Source: Brevundimonas sp. (GTDB lineage: Bacteria > Pseudomonadota > Alphaproteobacteria > Caulobacterales > Caulobacteraceae). Taken from it: a stretch of DNA of 13,980 nucleotides. Every line of letters begins with the position of its first letter. Position 1 is the stretch's first letter. The notes beneath the pieces were generated by a model. That model did not search any database and was not told the DNA's origin. It saw only the letters and a program-made list of their open reading frames with translations. Position numbers and translations under genes: made by a program. The stretch is taken from the NCBI GenBank assembly GCA_024711185.1, contig JANJTI010000120.1, positions 1 to 13,980 on the forward strand, given 5' to 3'. Shown here in pieces: positions 1 to 7,084 of this stretch.

Positions 1-666
1 GACGTAGCGGAACTCGTCGCTGGCGCGGACGTCCCGCTCCAGGTCGAACTTGTGCGAGAACAGACGGGCCGCCGCGCGGGCGATCGCCGCCGGGGTCCCC
101 TCGCGCCGGGCGGTGCGGGACAGCGAGCCCTCGACCTTTCCGCTCAGGACCACCGTTTCGTGGGTGACCTTTTCCTCGAGCGCGCGCAGGCGAAGGGCGC
201 CGTCGAAGCTCCGCGAGACCGTCAGCTGGCTGGCCGGCCCGGTCCGCATGGTCAGTCCGATCAGGCGCGCGTCTCCGCGGCCGCCGCGCGGCTTGGCGAT
301 GGCGGTTTCGAAACGCTGGCCGGCCGGGATCGAAGTCACGTCCATGGCGTTGGAGAGGGTGGCTGCGACGGCCGAGGCCTCTTCGGCGGCGATCCCGGTG
401 CGGCGCACCGCCTGCTCGAACGTCTCGCCGCGACGCACCTCGACCGGAATGGCCTCCGGGGCGCCGAGCCCCTCCGGCGCGCCGGCGGCTGCGAAGGCGC
501 GGGCCTCGAGGTAGGCGATCTCCGCGGCGCTGAGCGGCGGGGCCTCCTCGGCCTGGGCGGGCTGATAAACACGGCCGGCAAGCAGCGCCACCGAGATCGC
601 CGCCACCGCCGTCAAGGCGTGCGGCGCGATGCGCATCGGTTGGCGACGTGGATCGAACTGAGCCAT
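1..666 (-). CDS. M23-family murein metallopeptidase, N-terminal part (truncated by window edge)
   Basis: The minus-strand reading frame is open from ATG 666 to base 1 and continues outside the window, so only the first 222 residues are visible. They begin MAQFDPRRQPMRIAPHAL, followed by a hydrophobic segment at about residues 17-28 that acts as an uncleaved anchor or signal peptide. A LysM/OapA-like module with VRRGETFEQAVRRTG and IPAGQRF follows, then a Csd3-like second domain ending DEFRYV. This order is typical of membrane-bound M23 endopeptidases of the MepM/Csd3 type, which cut peptide cross-links in periplasmic peptidoglycan. The zinc-binding catalytic domain would lie beyond base 1, so activity cannot be judged. 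Only a weak ribosome site (GGGGA) precedes the start. The gene is divergent from ydbH. The family call is inferred from N-terminal layout and phrases, not catalytic residues. Confidence 0.75.
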   Translation of the reverse strand, partial: MAQFDPRRQPMRIAPHALTAVAAISVALLAGRVYQPAQAEEAPPLSAAEIAYLEARAFAAAGAPEGLGAPEAIPVEVRRGETFEQAVRRTGIAAEEASAVAATLSNAMDVTSIPAGQRFETAIAKPRGGRGDARLIGLTMRTGPASQLTVSRSFDGALRLRALEEKVTHETVVLSGKVEGSLSRTARREGTPAAIARAAARLFSHKFDLERDVRASDEFRYV

Positions 667-803
667 CGGTCCCCGATAAAGACGACGCCAGCCGGCGCCA
701 AAGCTACTGAAAGCAAGGATCACGTCCGACCGCCCCCCGGGGAACCGCCGTTCGCGAGACAGGCCGTATAACCCGTCCGTCCCATCATGGGAAGCGAGAT
801 CGT

Positions 804-852
804 TACAACCGGTTAACCGGAGCCGTAGAGGCGGGTAAACCGGTTGTGAACC
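804..852. promoter_or_regulatory. Cluster of AACCGG/GGTT palindromes, likely operator
   Basis: AACCGGTT occurs at 807-814 and again at 838-845, exactly 31 bases (about three helical turns) apart. The first copy runs directly into AACCGG at 815-820, making the perfect 12-base palindrome CCGGTTAACCGG at 809-820. The second runs into GGTT-GTG-AACC at 842-852. ACAACCGGTT at 805-814 and AACCGGTTGT at 838-847 also form a perfect 10-base inverted pair. Phased palindromes in a divergent intergenic region are typical of a dimeric regulator's binding sites. I do not recognise the regulator. It could control the peptidase, ydbH or both. Confidence 0.45.
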
Positions 853-971
853 CTGAGATGATCCTCAGCTTTCGCTCGTGTATTCGCCACCGTTCCGCCG
901 TCAATTGCAGGCGCACTGGCGCAGCTAGGGCGCTCGCAGCTCCGCTGCACTTAAAGTGACCGGCAAGCCAC

Positions 972-977
972 TATACT
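972..977 (+). promoter_or_regulatory. Candidate -10 box for ydbH transcript
   Basis: TATACT matches the TATAAT consensus at five of six positions and stands out in this GC-rich DNA. Upstream, CTTAAA at 950-955 is a poor -35 with 16-base spacing. Transcription would begin near 983-985, almost at the ATG at 986, giving a leaderless transcript for the small ORF and an approximately 87-base leader for ydbH. Confidence 0.3.
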
Positions 978-985
978 GTGTCCGG

Positions 986-1075
986 ATGACCACGCATCTA
1001 TTGTATCCGGGAGATCTCCTGTTGTTCGCCGCTCTTTCCAGCGGCCTGCGGCTCCCGCTAAGGAGCGGGGTATGA
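986..1075 (+). CDS. Possible leader ORF (29 aa) overlapping the ydbH start
   Basis: An ATG at 986 opens a 29-codon frame beginning MTTHLLYPGDLLLFAAL. Its TGA at 1073-1075 overlaps the ydbH ATG at 1072 as ATGA, the arrangement used for translational coupling. There is no Shine-Dalgarno before it, but it lies one to three bases after the start predicted from the TATACT box, so leaderless translation is possible. Nine of 29 codons are Leu, including the CTA and TTG codons that are uncommon in the neighbouring genes. The low codon bias argues that it may be a chance frame, and I do not recognise the peptide. Confidence 0.22.
   Translation: MTTHLLYPGDLLLFAALSSGLRLPLRSGV
1053..1070 (+). promoter_or_regulatory. 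Hairpin holding the ydbH ribosome binding site
   Basis: The ribosome site AAGGAG at 1060-1065 lies six bases before the ydbH ATG. CCCGCT at 1054-1059 pairs perfectly with AGCGGG at 1064-1069, with a further T-G pair outside, leaving AAGG in the loop. The ribosome site is therefore half in the loop and half in the stem, which could limit initiation unless an upstream ribosome opens it. In GC-rich DNA a six-pair stem may also arise by chance. Confidence 0.35.
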
Positions 1076-4000
1076 GCGACCCGGCGTCTCCCGCTCCCGT
1101 CCCGCCCCCGCGCAGGCGCTCGCGAAGCCGTCGCGCGCTCTTCGTCGTCGCCACAGGGATCGGCGTCCTGCTGGTGCTGGTCGCCCTGCTCTATCTCAAC
1201 CGTCGCGCCGCCACCCGCCAGGTGCTGGTCGGCTGGCTGGAGCAGCAGGGGATCGAGGCCGAACTGAACGTCGAGCAGGTCGAGCTCGACAGCCTCGTGG
1301 CCCGTCTCCGCGTCGGCGACCCCGATGATCCGGACATCGTCGTCGAGCGGGTGGAGGTCGACTTCTCGATCGGCGCGCCGTGGTCGGCGCAGGGTGTCGG
1401 CGTCACGCCCAGCCGGATTCGCCTGCTCCGGCCGGTGGTCCGGGCCCGCCTGGACGACGGCAAGCTGTCCTTTGGCTCGCTCGACCCGCTGATCGAGCGC
1501 TTCACCGCCCGGCCGCCCCGGCCGGATGTGCGGGGACCGCTGGTGCTGGTCGAGCGCGGCGTGGTGCGGCTGGAAACCGGGTACGGTCCTGTGGAGGCGC
1601 GGGGCGACGCCCGCATCGACGACGGCAAGCTGATGCGCCTTGTCGCCCGCATGCCGTCCGCGGATCTGCGCAGCGGCGACATCGCCGCGCGGGGCCTCGG
1701 CGCCAGCGTGGACCTGACCACCGTCGGCGACCGGGTGACGATCCGGGCCGGGGCCGTGGCCGCTGCGGCCGAGCTGCCCGGCCTGGAGGGCGGGGGACTG
1801 CGCCTCGGCGTCGCCGGCGAGCTGCCCTACCCCGACCTCAAGACCCGCCGCGGCGACGGGCGGGCGCTGCTCCGGGCGCAACTTTCCGCCGACCGGCTGG
1901 ACGTCGCCGACGGCGTTCTCCGCCGGCTGAACGGGACTCTTGATTTCAACGGAACGACAGCCGGCTGGATCGAGAGCTTCCGCATCGAGGGGACCAGCAA
2001 TATCGATGCCCGCGCCGAACGCCTCGCGGGGCCGGCCGCGGCGACGTCGCCCCGCCTCCGTCTGGCCCGGGCCCGCACGCGCCTGGCGCGCGACTCCGGC
2101 GTCGTCAGCTGGCGACTGGACGGCGACGCCGCCTTCAAGGCCGGGCGACTGGCCGCCGCCGGGGTGGACGCCGCCGACGTCGATGCCGCCGCCTCCCGCC
2201 TGACCGTCGGCGGAAACGGGCGCGCCGTCGAGATCAGCGGCCCCCTGCGTCTCGCCGCCGACCGCCTCCGGTGGGGAGACCTGACCCTGCGGCAGGTGCG
2301 GTCGACCGCGGCGCTCGACGTGATCTCTGACGCGGGCCTGCGCATCGGCCTCGCCGGCCGGCTGCAGGCAGGGGGCGGGGCGTGGCCTCTGCTCGGCCCC
2401 GCCTCGGCCGGCGAGCTCCCCGACGTCGCGGCGATGAAGCAGGCGCTCGGCGACTTCACCGTCGACGCTCCCGCCTTCCGGCTCGCGACCGGCGGCTCCG
2501 GAACCCGCCTGGTCCTCGCCGCCCCCGCCCGCATCCGTCCGGCCAACGGCGGCCTCCTGACCATCAGCCCGGCAGCGGGCCCGCTCTTCGCCGCGGCCGC
2601 CGGCGAGGCCGGCGGCGGCGCCTTCTCCCTCGCCGCCACGCGCGGGCGCGGCCTGCCGGAAGCCGCCTTCGAGGCGCCCCGCTGGCGCCTGGTGCCGGGG
2701 GGCTTCGTGGCGACGCTCGAGGGCCGCGCCGCACTCGATTTCGACCTCGGCCGCGGCATCCGTCTTGAGACCCGCGGCGAACTGGCCTCGGGCGGCGGCC
2801 GGCTGACCTACACCGCCGCCGGCTGCGCCCCCGTTTCGGTCGAGCGGCTGGAGCTGGGCGAGAATGACGTGACCGACCTGTCCGGCGCCCTCTGCCCGGC
2901 CGACCGGCCCCTGCTGACGGCGCAAGGCGGCAGCTGGCGCTCGGAGGCGCGTCTGGGAAAGGTCGACGCCGACGCGCCCTTTCTCGGCCTCGGGATCCGC
3001 GACGGCGCAGGGCGGCTCGTGGCCACCGGAGGCCGCGTTGGCCTCGGCCTCGATCTCGGCGCCGACTCCGCCACCCTGGTCGACACGACCAGCCCGCGCC
3101 GCTTCCATCCCCTCGCCGCCGCCGGCTCCGCCAGTCTTCGCGGTCAGACCTGGAACGGCTGGTTCGATCTGTCGCGCGACGGCGCCACGCTGGGCCGCCT
3201 CACCCTCGCCCACGACGGCCGCGCCGGAGCCGGGGGCGTGGAGATCGACGCCCCCGCCATCGTGTTCACCGAAGACGGGCTTCAGCCCGCGGACCTCAGC
3301 CCGCTCGTGGCGGACTTCGTCGGTTCGCCGGCGACCGGTTCCGTCGCCTTCCAAGGCCGGGTCGACTGGCGCGACGGGTCCGAAGGCTCAAGCGGCGGCC
3401 GCCTGACCATCCCGGGCCTCGACTTCGTCAGCCCTGCCGGCCCGGTGAAAGGTCTCCGCGGCGTCATCGACTTCACCAGCCTCGCCCCGCTCGTCGCCGC
3501 TCCGGGCCAGCGGCTCACGGCCGACCGGCTCGAGTCGGTCGCCCCGCTCACCGACATCGAACTGGTCTTCGGCCTCGACAGGGCGGCGGTGACCATCCAG
3601 GGCGGCGACCTGACCGCCGCCGGCGGCGTGCTTCGCATCGAGCCTTTCGACGTGCCGCTGGACCGCAGCCGGCCGTTCGGCGGCGTGCTGGTGCTCGAGA
3701 ACGTGCAGCTGGGAGAGGTGATCGCCGGGGCCGGCTTCGAGGACAAGGTGCGTCTCGACGCCGTCGTCTCCGGCCGCCTCCCGTTCACATACGACCCCGC
3801 CGTCGGACTGCGCATCGCCGACGGGACCCTCTACGCGGTCCAGCCCGGACGGCTGTCGATCCAGCGCGAGGCGCTCAGCGGACTGGAGGCCGGCGGCGGC
3901 GGCGAGGCGGTGTCGCCCAACACCGTCCAGGACCTCGCCTACCAGGCCATGGAGAATCTGTCGTTCGACATCCTCTCCGCCGAGGTGAACAGCCTCGACC

Positions 4001-4239
4001 AGGGGCGGCTTCGCGTCCTGTTCCGCATCCGCGGACGCCACGACCCGCCGCAGCGGCAGGAACTGCGGGTCTCCATCGCCGAGTTCATCAGCCGGGAGTT
4101 TCTGAACCGGGAGCTGCCCCTGCCGTCCGGCACCGGCATCGATCTGACGCTGGACGCCACCCTCAACGCCAACCAGCTCGTCGGCGACCTGCTCGAGCTC
4201 AACCGCGCCCGCAACGGCGACGCCGACCCGACGCCTTGA
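1072..4239 (+). CDS. ydbH: YdbH-family AsmA-like intermembrane phospholipid transport protein
   Basis: This 1055-residue protein begins with a proline/arginine-rich cytoplasmic tail (residues 1-21), then one membrane helix (about 22-42, from ALFVVATGIGVLL to about Tyr41). Nearly all the rest is predicted periplasmic beta-rich sequence of short alternating strands, as in AsmA-like bridge proteins. The C-terminal third carries the YdbH (DctA-YdbH) domain, with LRIADGTLYAVQPGRLSIQR near residue 912 and LDATLNANQLVGDLLELN near the end. In E. coli, YdbH, TamB and YhdP redundantly carry phospholipids from inner to outer membrane, and YdbH works with YnbE and YdbL. The two genes that follow here match those partners, which supports the call strongly. 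At 1055 residues it is longer than the roughly 880-residue E. coli protein. The ATG follows AAGGAG by six bases. It is probably first in the operon. Confidence 0.9.
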   Translation: MSDPASPAPVPPPRRRSRSRRALFVVATGIGVLLVLVALLYLNRRAATRQVLVGWLEQQGIEAELNVEQVELDSLVARLRVGDPDDPDIVVERVEVDFSIGAPWSAQGVGVTPSRIRLLRPVVRARLDDGKLSFGSLDPLIERFTARPPRPDVRGPLVLVERGVVRLETGYGPVEARGDARIDDGKLMRLVARMPSADLRSGDIAARGLGASVDLTTVGDRVTIRAGAVAAAAELPGLEGGGLRLGVAGELPYPDLKTRRGDGRALLRAQLSADRLDVADGVLRRLNGTLDFNGTTAGWIESFRIEGTSNIDARAERLAGPAAATSPRLRLARARTRLARDSGVVSWRLDGDAAFKAGRLAAAGVDAADVDAAASRLTVGGNGRAVEISGPLRLAADRLRWGDLTLRQVRSTAALDVISDAGLRIGLAGRLQAGGGAWPLLGPASAGELPDVAAMKQALGDFTVDAPAFRLATGGSGTRLVLAAPARIRPANGGLLTISPAAGPLFAAAAGEAGGGAFSLAATRGRGLPEAAFEAPRWRLVPGGFVATLEGRAALDFDLGRGIRLETRGELASGGGRLTYTAAGCAPVSVERLELGENDVTDLSGALCPADRPLLTAQGGSWRSEARLGKVDADAPFLGLGIRDGAGRLVATGGRVGLGLDLGADSATLVDTTSPRRFHPLAAAGSASLRGQTWNGWFDLSRDGATLGRLTLAHDGRAGAGGVEIDAPAIVFTEDGLQPADLSPLVADFVGSPATGSVAFQGRVDWRDGSEGSSGGRLTIPGLDFVSPAGPVKGLRGVIDFTSLAPLVAAPGQRLTADRLESVAPLTDIELVFGLDRAAVTIQGGDLTAAGGVLRIEPFDVPLDRSRPFGGVLVLENVQLGEVIAGAGFEDKVRLDAVVSGRLPFTYDPAVGLRIADGTLYAVQPGRLSIQREALSGLEAGGGGEAVSPNTVQDLAYQAMENLSFDILSAEVNSLDQGRLRVLFRIRGRHDPPQRQELRVSIAEFISREFLNRELPLPSGTGIDLTLDATLNANQLVGDLLELNRARNGDADPTP

Positions 4240-4255
4240 TCCGGCCGGCTTCGCC

Positions 4256-4270
4256 GTTCAGAACCCGTTC
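4256..4270. promoter_or_regulatory. LexA-type GTTC-N7-GTTC sequence before ynbE
   Basis: GTTC at 4256-4259 and GTTC at 4267-4270 are separated by exactly seven bases, the direct-repeat SOS box known for alphaproteobacterial LexA. It lies in the 79-base gap between ydbH and ynbE, 48 bases before the ynbE start. The first half also forms GTTC-A-GAAC. No clear promoter elements flank it. Another copy of the pattern occurs inside the kinase coding sequence at 10010-10024, so chance is a real possibility. Confidence 0.3.
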
Positions 4271-4318
4271 ACCCCGAATGGCGTTTAGATGCCGGCGATC
4301 CCGCATGGAGCCCCGATC

Positions 4319-4510
4319 ATGACCCGGCAGAAGACGCGCAGAACCGTCGCCCTCCTCGGCCTCGTCGCCCTGGGCGCCGCTGGCTGCACGCCGACCGTCC
4401 GGCTCCAGGTCGACCCCATCCAGATCTACGCCAAGCTCGACGCCGACGTGCGCGTCCGTCTCGACCAGGAGCTGCAGCAGCTCCTGCGCGAAAACCCGAA
4501 CCTGTTCTGA
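4319..4510 (+). CDS. ynbE: YnbE-family outer-membrane lipoprotein
   Basis: This is a 63-residue lipoprotein. A lysine/arginine-rich start (MTRQKTRRT) and a hydrophobic stretch lead to a lipobox ending GAAGC, with Cys23 the predicted lipidated residue. The mature part starts CTPTVRLQV and ends in ENPNLF, close to the CTP start and DLF end of E. coli YnbE. In E. coli, YnbE joins YdbH in the periplasm by beta-strand addition to complete the bridge to the outer membrane. I chose ATG 4319 because GGAG at 4307-4310 sits eight bases before it; the in-frame ATG at 4289 has no ribosome site and would put ten unsuitable residues before the signal peptide. It sits between ydbH and ydbL, as in E. coli. 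Confidence 0.88.
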   Translation: MTRQKTRRTVALLGLVALGAAGCTPTVRLQVDPIQIYAKLDADVRVRLDQELQQLLRENPNLF

Positions 4511-4527
4511 TGCGAAAGGCTCCCGCC

Positions 4528-4890
4528 ATGACTTTCCGCAAGCTCTTCGTCGTGACGGCTGCGATCGCCGCCCTCGGCGTGGCCGCGGGCGCGGCCTTCG
4601 CCCAGACCGCCCAGCAGAAGTCGCTGGTCGACGCCGCCAAGGCGCGCGGCGAGGTCAGCGAGCTGGCCACCGGCTACCTCGCCTTCCGCACCTCAAGCTC
4701 CGACGCCGCCCTCACCGCGGCCGTGCAGGCCGTGAACGACGGTCGACGCCAGGCCTATGCCCGCGCCGCCCAGGAGACGGGCGTCTCGGTGGACGTCGCC
4801 GCGGCTCGCGCCTTCGAGACCATCGTGCTGCCGCGCATCAGCTCCGGCCAGTGGTACCGCAACGCCCAGGGCCAGTGGGTCCAGCGCTGA
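4528..4890 (+). CDS. ydbL: YdbL-family (DUF1318) periplasmic protein
   Basis: This is a 120-residue protein with a clear signal peptide, MTFRKLFVVTAAIAAL through AAFA, probably cut before QTAQQKS. The mature part has the YdbL pattern: a helix with VDAAKARGEVSE, then GYLAF, VNDGRRQAYARAAQETGVS, and a C-terminal GQWYRNAQGQWVQR. In E. coli, YdbL is described as a periplasmic chaperone-like factor controlling YnbE assembly onto YdbH. I chose ATG 4528 because AAAGG at 4515-4519 precedes it by eight bases. An ATG at 4510 overlaps the ynbE stop (TGATG), which would add MRKAPA and imply coupling, but it lacks a ribosome site. It lies 17 bases after ynbE. Confidence 0.88.
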   Translation: MTFRKLFVVTAAIAALGVAAGAAFAQTAQQKSLVDAAKARGEVSELATGYLAFRTSSSDAALTAAVQAVNDGRRQAYARAAQETGVSVDVAAARAFETIVLPRISSGQWYRNAQGQWVQR

Positions 4891-4909
4891 CCGCTCGCGC
4901 GGTTCGGCG

Positions 4910-5182
4910 ATGACCTCCCCGCTCGTCCGCCTCCTCCGCAACCTCCTCGTCGCCGGGCTGGTCGCGGCCGGCTCCACCGTCGGCATCGCCGCCGTCTGGC
5001 GCGCCATCGGCGGGGGCGAGCTCAACGTTCACGGCTGGATCGCCCTGTCGCTGGGCGTCCTCGGAACCGTCGCCCTGGCCTGGGTGCTGATGGGGCTGGC
5101 CTTCAAGTCCGACCGGGAGGGCTGGGACGAGCGCGTCGACAACACCTTCGATCCGGGCCGCAGCGCGGGCGAGGACTCTTGA
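4910..5182 (+). CDS. Small two-helix membrane protein of unknown function
   Basis: This 90-residue protein has two predicted membrane helices, at about residues 12-32 (LLVAGLVAAGSTVGIAAVW) and 43-65 (WIALSLGVLGTVALAWVLMG). The connecting loop is short and holds GGGELNVHG. A charged tail (FKSDREGWDERVDNTFDPGR) follows. The arginines before helix 1 suggest an N-terminus in the cytoplasm, so the tail probably is too. I do not recognise the family. It starts 19 bases after ydbL and ends 31 bases before kynA, so it is probably co-transcribed. The ribosome site is weak. Strong third-position G/C bias and plausible topology indicate a real gene. Confidence 0.75.
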   Translation: MTSPLVRLLRNLLVAGLVAAGSTVGIAAVWRAIGGGELNVHGWIALSLGVLGTVALAWVLMGLAFKSDREGWDERVDNTFDPGRSAGEDS

Positions 5183-5213
5183 GCCCGCCCCCCGCCCGCG
5201 CGATAGGTCCGTC

Positions 5214-6020
5214 ATGACCGCACCGGCCGCCCCCTCCGACATCACCTATTCCGGCTATCTGGCGCTCGACGACCTGCTCGCCGCCCAGCACCCGCTGTCG
5301 GACCAGCACGACGAGATGCTGTTCGTCGTCATCCATCAGACCAAGGAGCTGTGGCTCAAGCAGATCCTGCACGAGGTTGCGCTGGCCCAGACCCTGATCC
5401 GCGCCGGCGATCTGGTCCCCGCCTACAAGAGCCTCGCCCGGGTCAGCCGCATCCAGGCCGTGATGACCATGAGCTGGGACATCCTCGCCACCATGACGCC
5501 GGCGGACTACCTGCGCTTCCGCGGCGAGCTCGGCGCCTCCTCGGGCTTCCAGAGCGACCAGTTCCGCCGCTTCGAATACATGCTCGGCCTCAAGGACCGG
5601 CGCTTCCTGCGCTTCCACGAGCATCGGCCGCACGCCCACGCGGCGCTCGAGGCCGCGCTGGCCGCGCCCAGCCTCTACGACGACGCCCTGTCCCAGCTCG
5701 CCGTCGCCGGCCTGCCCGTCCCGGTCGAGGTGCTGAACCGCGACGTCAGCCAGCCCTACGAAGCCTCCGAGGCGGTCGAGGCGGCCTGGCTGGAGGTCTA
5801 CCGCGACACCGCCCGCTGGTGGCCGCTCTACCAGCTGGCCGAGAAGCTGGTCGACCTCGACGACGCCCTGCTCACCTGGCGGCACAAGCACGTGGTCACC
5901 GTCGAGCGCATCATCGGCCGCCGGCCCGGCACCGGGGGCACCGCTGGCGTGGCCTACCTTGCCGAGACCCTGCAGCGCCGCTGCTTCCCCGAACTCTGGT
6001 CCCTGCGCAGCAAGCTCTGA
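5214..6020 (+). CDS. kynA: Tryptophan 2,3-dioxygenase
   Basis: This cytoplasmic haem enzyme opens the indole ring of L-tryptophan with O2 to give N-formylkynurenine, the first step of the kynurenine pathway. The 268 residues cover the usual bacterial length. The hallmark HDEMLFVVIHQTKELWLKQ occurs at residues 32-50. By alignment to the Xanthomonas enzyme with a constant 14-residue offset, Phe37, His41, Tyr99 and Arg103 match its substrate-pocket residues 51, 55, 113 and 117. His226 matches the haem ligand His240, and Thr240 in GTGGTAG matches Thr254. All key residues are present, so it should be active. The ribosome site (ATAGG) is weak. No kynB or kynU lies nearby, so the rest of the pathway must be elsewhere if present. 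It lies 31 bases after the small membrane protein and 11 before a lipoprotein gene. Confidence 0.96.
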   Translation: MTAPAAPSDITYSGYLALDDLLAAQHPLSDQHDEMLFVVIHQTKELWLKQILHEVALAQTLIRAGDLVPAYKSLARVSRIQAVMTMSWDILATMTPADYLRFRGELGASSGFQSDQFRRFEYMLGLKDRRFLRFHEHRPHAHAALEAALAAPSLYDDALSQLAVAGLPVPVEVLNRDVSQPYEASEAVEAAWLEVYRDTARWWPLYQLAEKLVDLDDALLTWRHKHVVTVERIIGRRPGTGGTAGVAYLAETLQRRCFPELWSLRSKL

Positions 6021-6031
6021 GGAGACGCCCG

Positions 6032-6544
6032 ATGCGCCGCCCCTCCCTCGCCGCCGCCCTGCTCATGAGCCTTGCCGCCTGCGGCGGCGAGACGCCGTCC
6101 GCGCCGCCGGAAGCGTCGGCGACGCCCGAGGCCCCGAAGGCGCCGGCCCCGGCCGCCAGCGCCGAACGCCTCGCCTTCGTCGACGACGCCGGCGAGCCGC
6201 AGCTCCTGCTGGATTGCCTCGGCGGGCCGAATCCGACGCTGCGCGCCAGCGTCGCCGGCTTCCGCAGGATCGGCAGCGAGGATCGGCTGACCCTCGGCGC
6301 CGGGAACGAGGCCTTCGCTCTCGTCGCCGACCTGTCGGACCCGTCGCCCGGCGTGGTCGCCGCGGGGCCCGTCGACCTCGACCTGCTGCGCCGCATCGGC
6401 GACCGCCGACCGGTCTCGGCCGTCTACGGCGCGCAATCGGTCGGGCCGCTGCGCCCGGGCGACGGCATGGCTCCCGACGGCTTTGTGGTCCGCTGCCGCG
6501 CCCTCGCCGGCGCCGGGAGCCCGGCCGGCCAAGCGCAACCATAA
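6032..6544 (+). CDS. Hypothetical lipoprotein
   Basis: This 170-residue protein starts with a short lipoprotein signal (MRRPSLAAALLMSLAAC). The lipobox is LAAC, with Cys17 as the lipidated residue. A flexible Ala/Pro-rich linker spans roughly residues 21-46. A compact domain follows, with short strand-like segments LLLDCLGG, LTLGAGNEAFALVADL and a late GFVVRCRAL. The two cysteines in that domain could form a disulfide. I do not recognise the family. AGGAG at 6020-6024, overlapping the kynA stop, precedes the ATG by seven bases, so the two genes are almost certainly one transcript. A link to tryptophan catabolism is not evident; co-transcription may be incidental. Confidence 0.8.
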   Translation: MRRPSLAAALLMSLAACGGETPSAPPEASATPEAPKAPAPAASAERLAFVDDAGEPQLLLDCLGGPNPTLRASVAGFRRIGSEDRLTLGAGNEAFALVADLSDPSPGVVAAGPVDLDLLRRIGDRRPVSAVYGAQSVGPLRPGDGMAPDGFVVRCRALAGAGSPAGQAQP

Positions 6545-6590
6545 GCGGCGACCCCGCGTTCCGCTGGCGACCCGTTCCGGGAGCCAGACC

Positions 6591-7076
6591 ATGTCCAACG
6601 CCAACCGCCACGACGTCCACGTCCTGAACAGCCTGATCGGGGCCACGATCGACAGCGCCGACGGCTACCGCGACGCCGCCGAGGGGACCGCCGATCCCGG
6701 CCATCGCGAACTGTTCGAGCGGCGCGCCTTCGAGCGCCGCCGCCTCGCCGACGAACTCGGCTTCACCGTCCGCAGCCTCGGCGGCGAGCCCCACGCCGAC
6801 GGCTCCATCCTCGCCAAGGCCCAGCGCGCCTTCGCGGACGTCCGCCACGCCCTGCTCCGCGACGAGCTCTCCGTCGTCGGCGCCGTCGAGACCGCCGAGG
6901 ACCAGGTCAAGGCGCGCTTCGAGAAGGCCCTCGAGGACTCCGCCATCTCGGCCACCACGCGCGAGACCATCCGCCGCGCCTGGGACCAGGTCCGCGAGGG
7001 CCACGACCAGATGCGCGACCTCAAGCACAGCCTGCAGGGGCGGAGGGACGCGGCGAGCGGGCTGTTTCCGCACTGA
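6591..7076 (+). CDS. PA2169-family (DUF2383) four-helix-bundle protein
   Basis: This 161-residue, almost entirely helical and highly charged protein has no signal peptide or membrane helix. The start (HDVHVLNSLIGATIDSADGY), the RELFERRAFERRRLADEL helix, the AKAQRAFADVRHALLRDE stretch and the later VETAEDQVKARFEKAL helix fit the ferritin-like PA2169/DUF2383 family, whose members are often stress-linked. The biochemical function of the family is not established. GGGAG at 6579-6583 lies seven bases before the ATG. It is the last gene of the plus-strand run, 46 bases after the lipoprotein, and could have its own promoter, though I see no clear general-stress (GGAAC/CGTT) promoter. Confidence 0.85.
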   Translation: MSNANRHDVHVLNSLIGATIDSADGYRDAAEGTADPGHRELFERRAFERRRLADELGFTVRSLGGEPHADGSILAKAQRAFADVRHALLRDELSVVGAVETAEDQVKARFEKALEDSAISATTRETIRRAWDQVREGHDQMRDLKHSLQGRRDAASGLFPH

Positions 7077-7084
7077 TGCGCCGG

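Larger units (their letters stand above)
667..1071. other. Divergent control region between peptidase and ydbH
   Basis: These 405 bases separate two genes that start in opposite directions and should hold both promoters. From left to right I see an odd-length palindrome CCCATCATGGG at 781-791, the AACCGG/GGTT palindrome cluster at 804-852, a TATACT box at 972-977, a CCGGAT/ATCCGG inverted pair at 982-987 and 1005-1010, a possible 29-codon ORF at 986-1075, and a hairpin over the ydbH ribosome site. No tRNA or other RNA gene is evident. Confidence 0.6.

Noticed and set aside
741..768. GGAAC sequence as a general-stress (EcfG-type) promoter
   Set aside because: No CGTT occurs at the required 16-18 base spacing.
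925..3354. 809-codon minus-strand open frame opposite ydbH
   Set aside because: It is antisense to a clearly recognised gene, its product is low-complexity Gly/Ala/Arg sequence, and long antisense frames are expected in GC-rich DNA.
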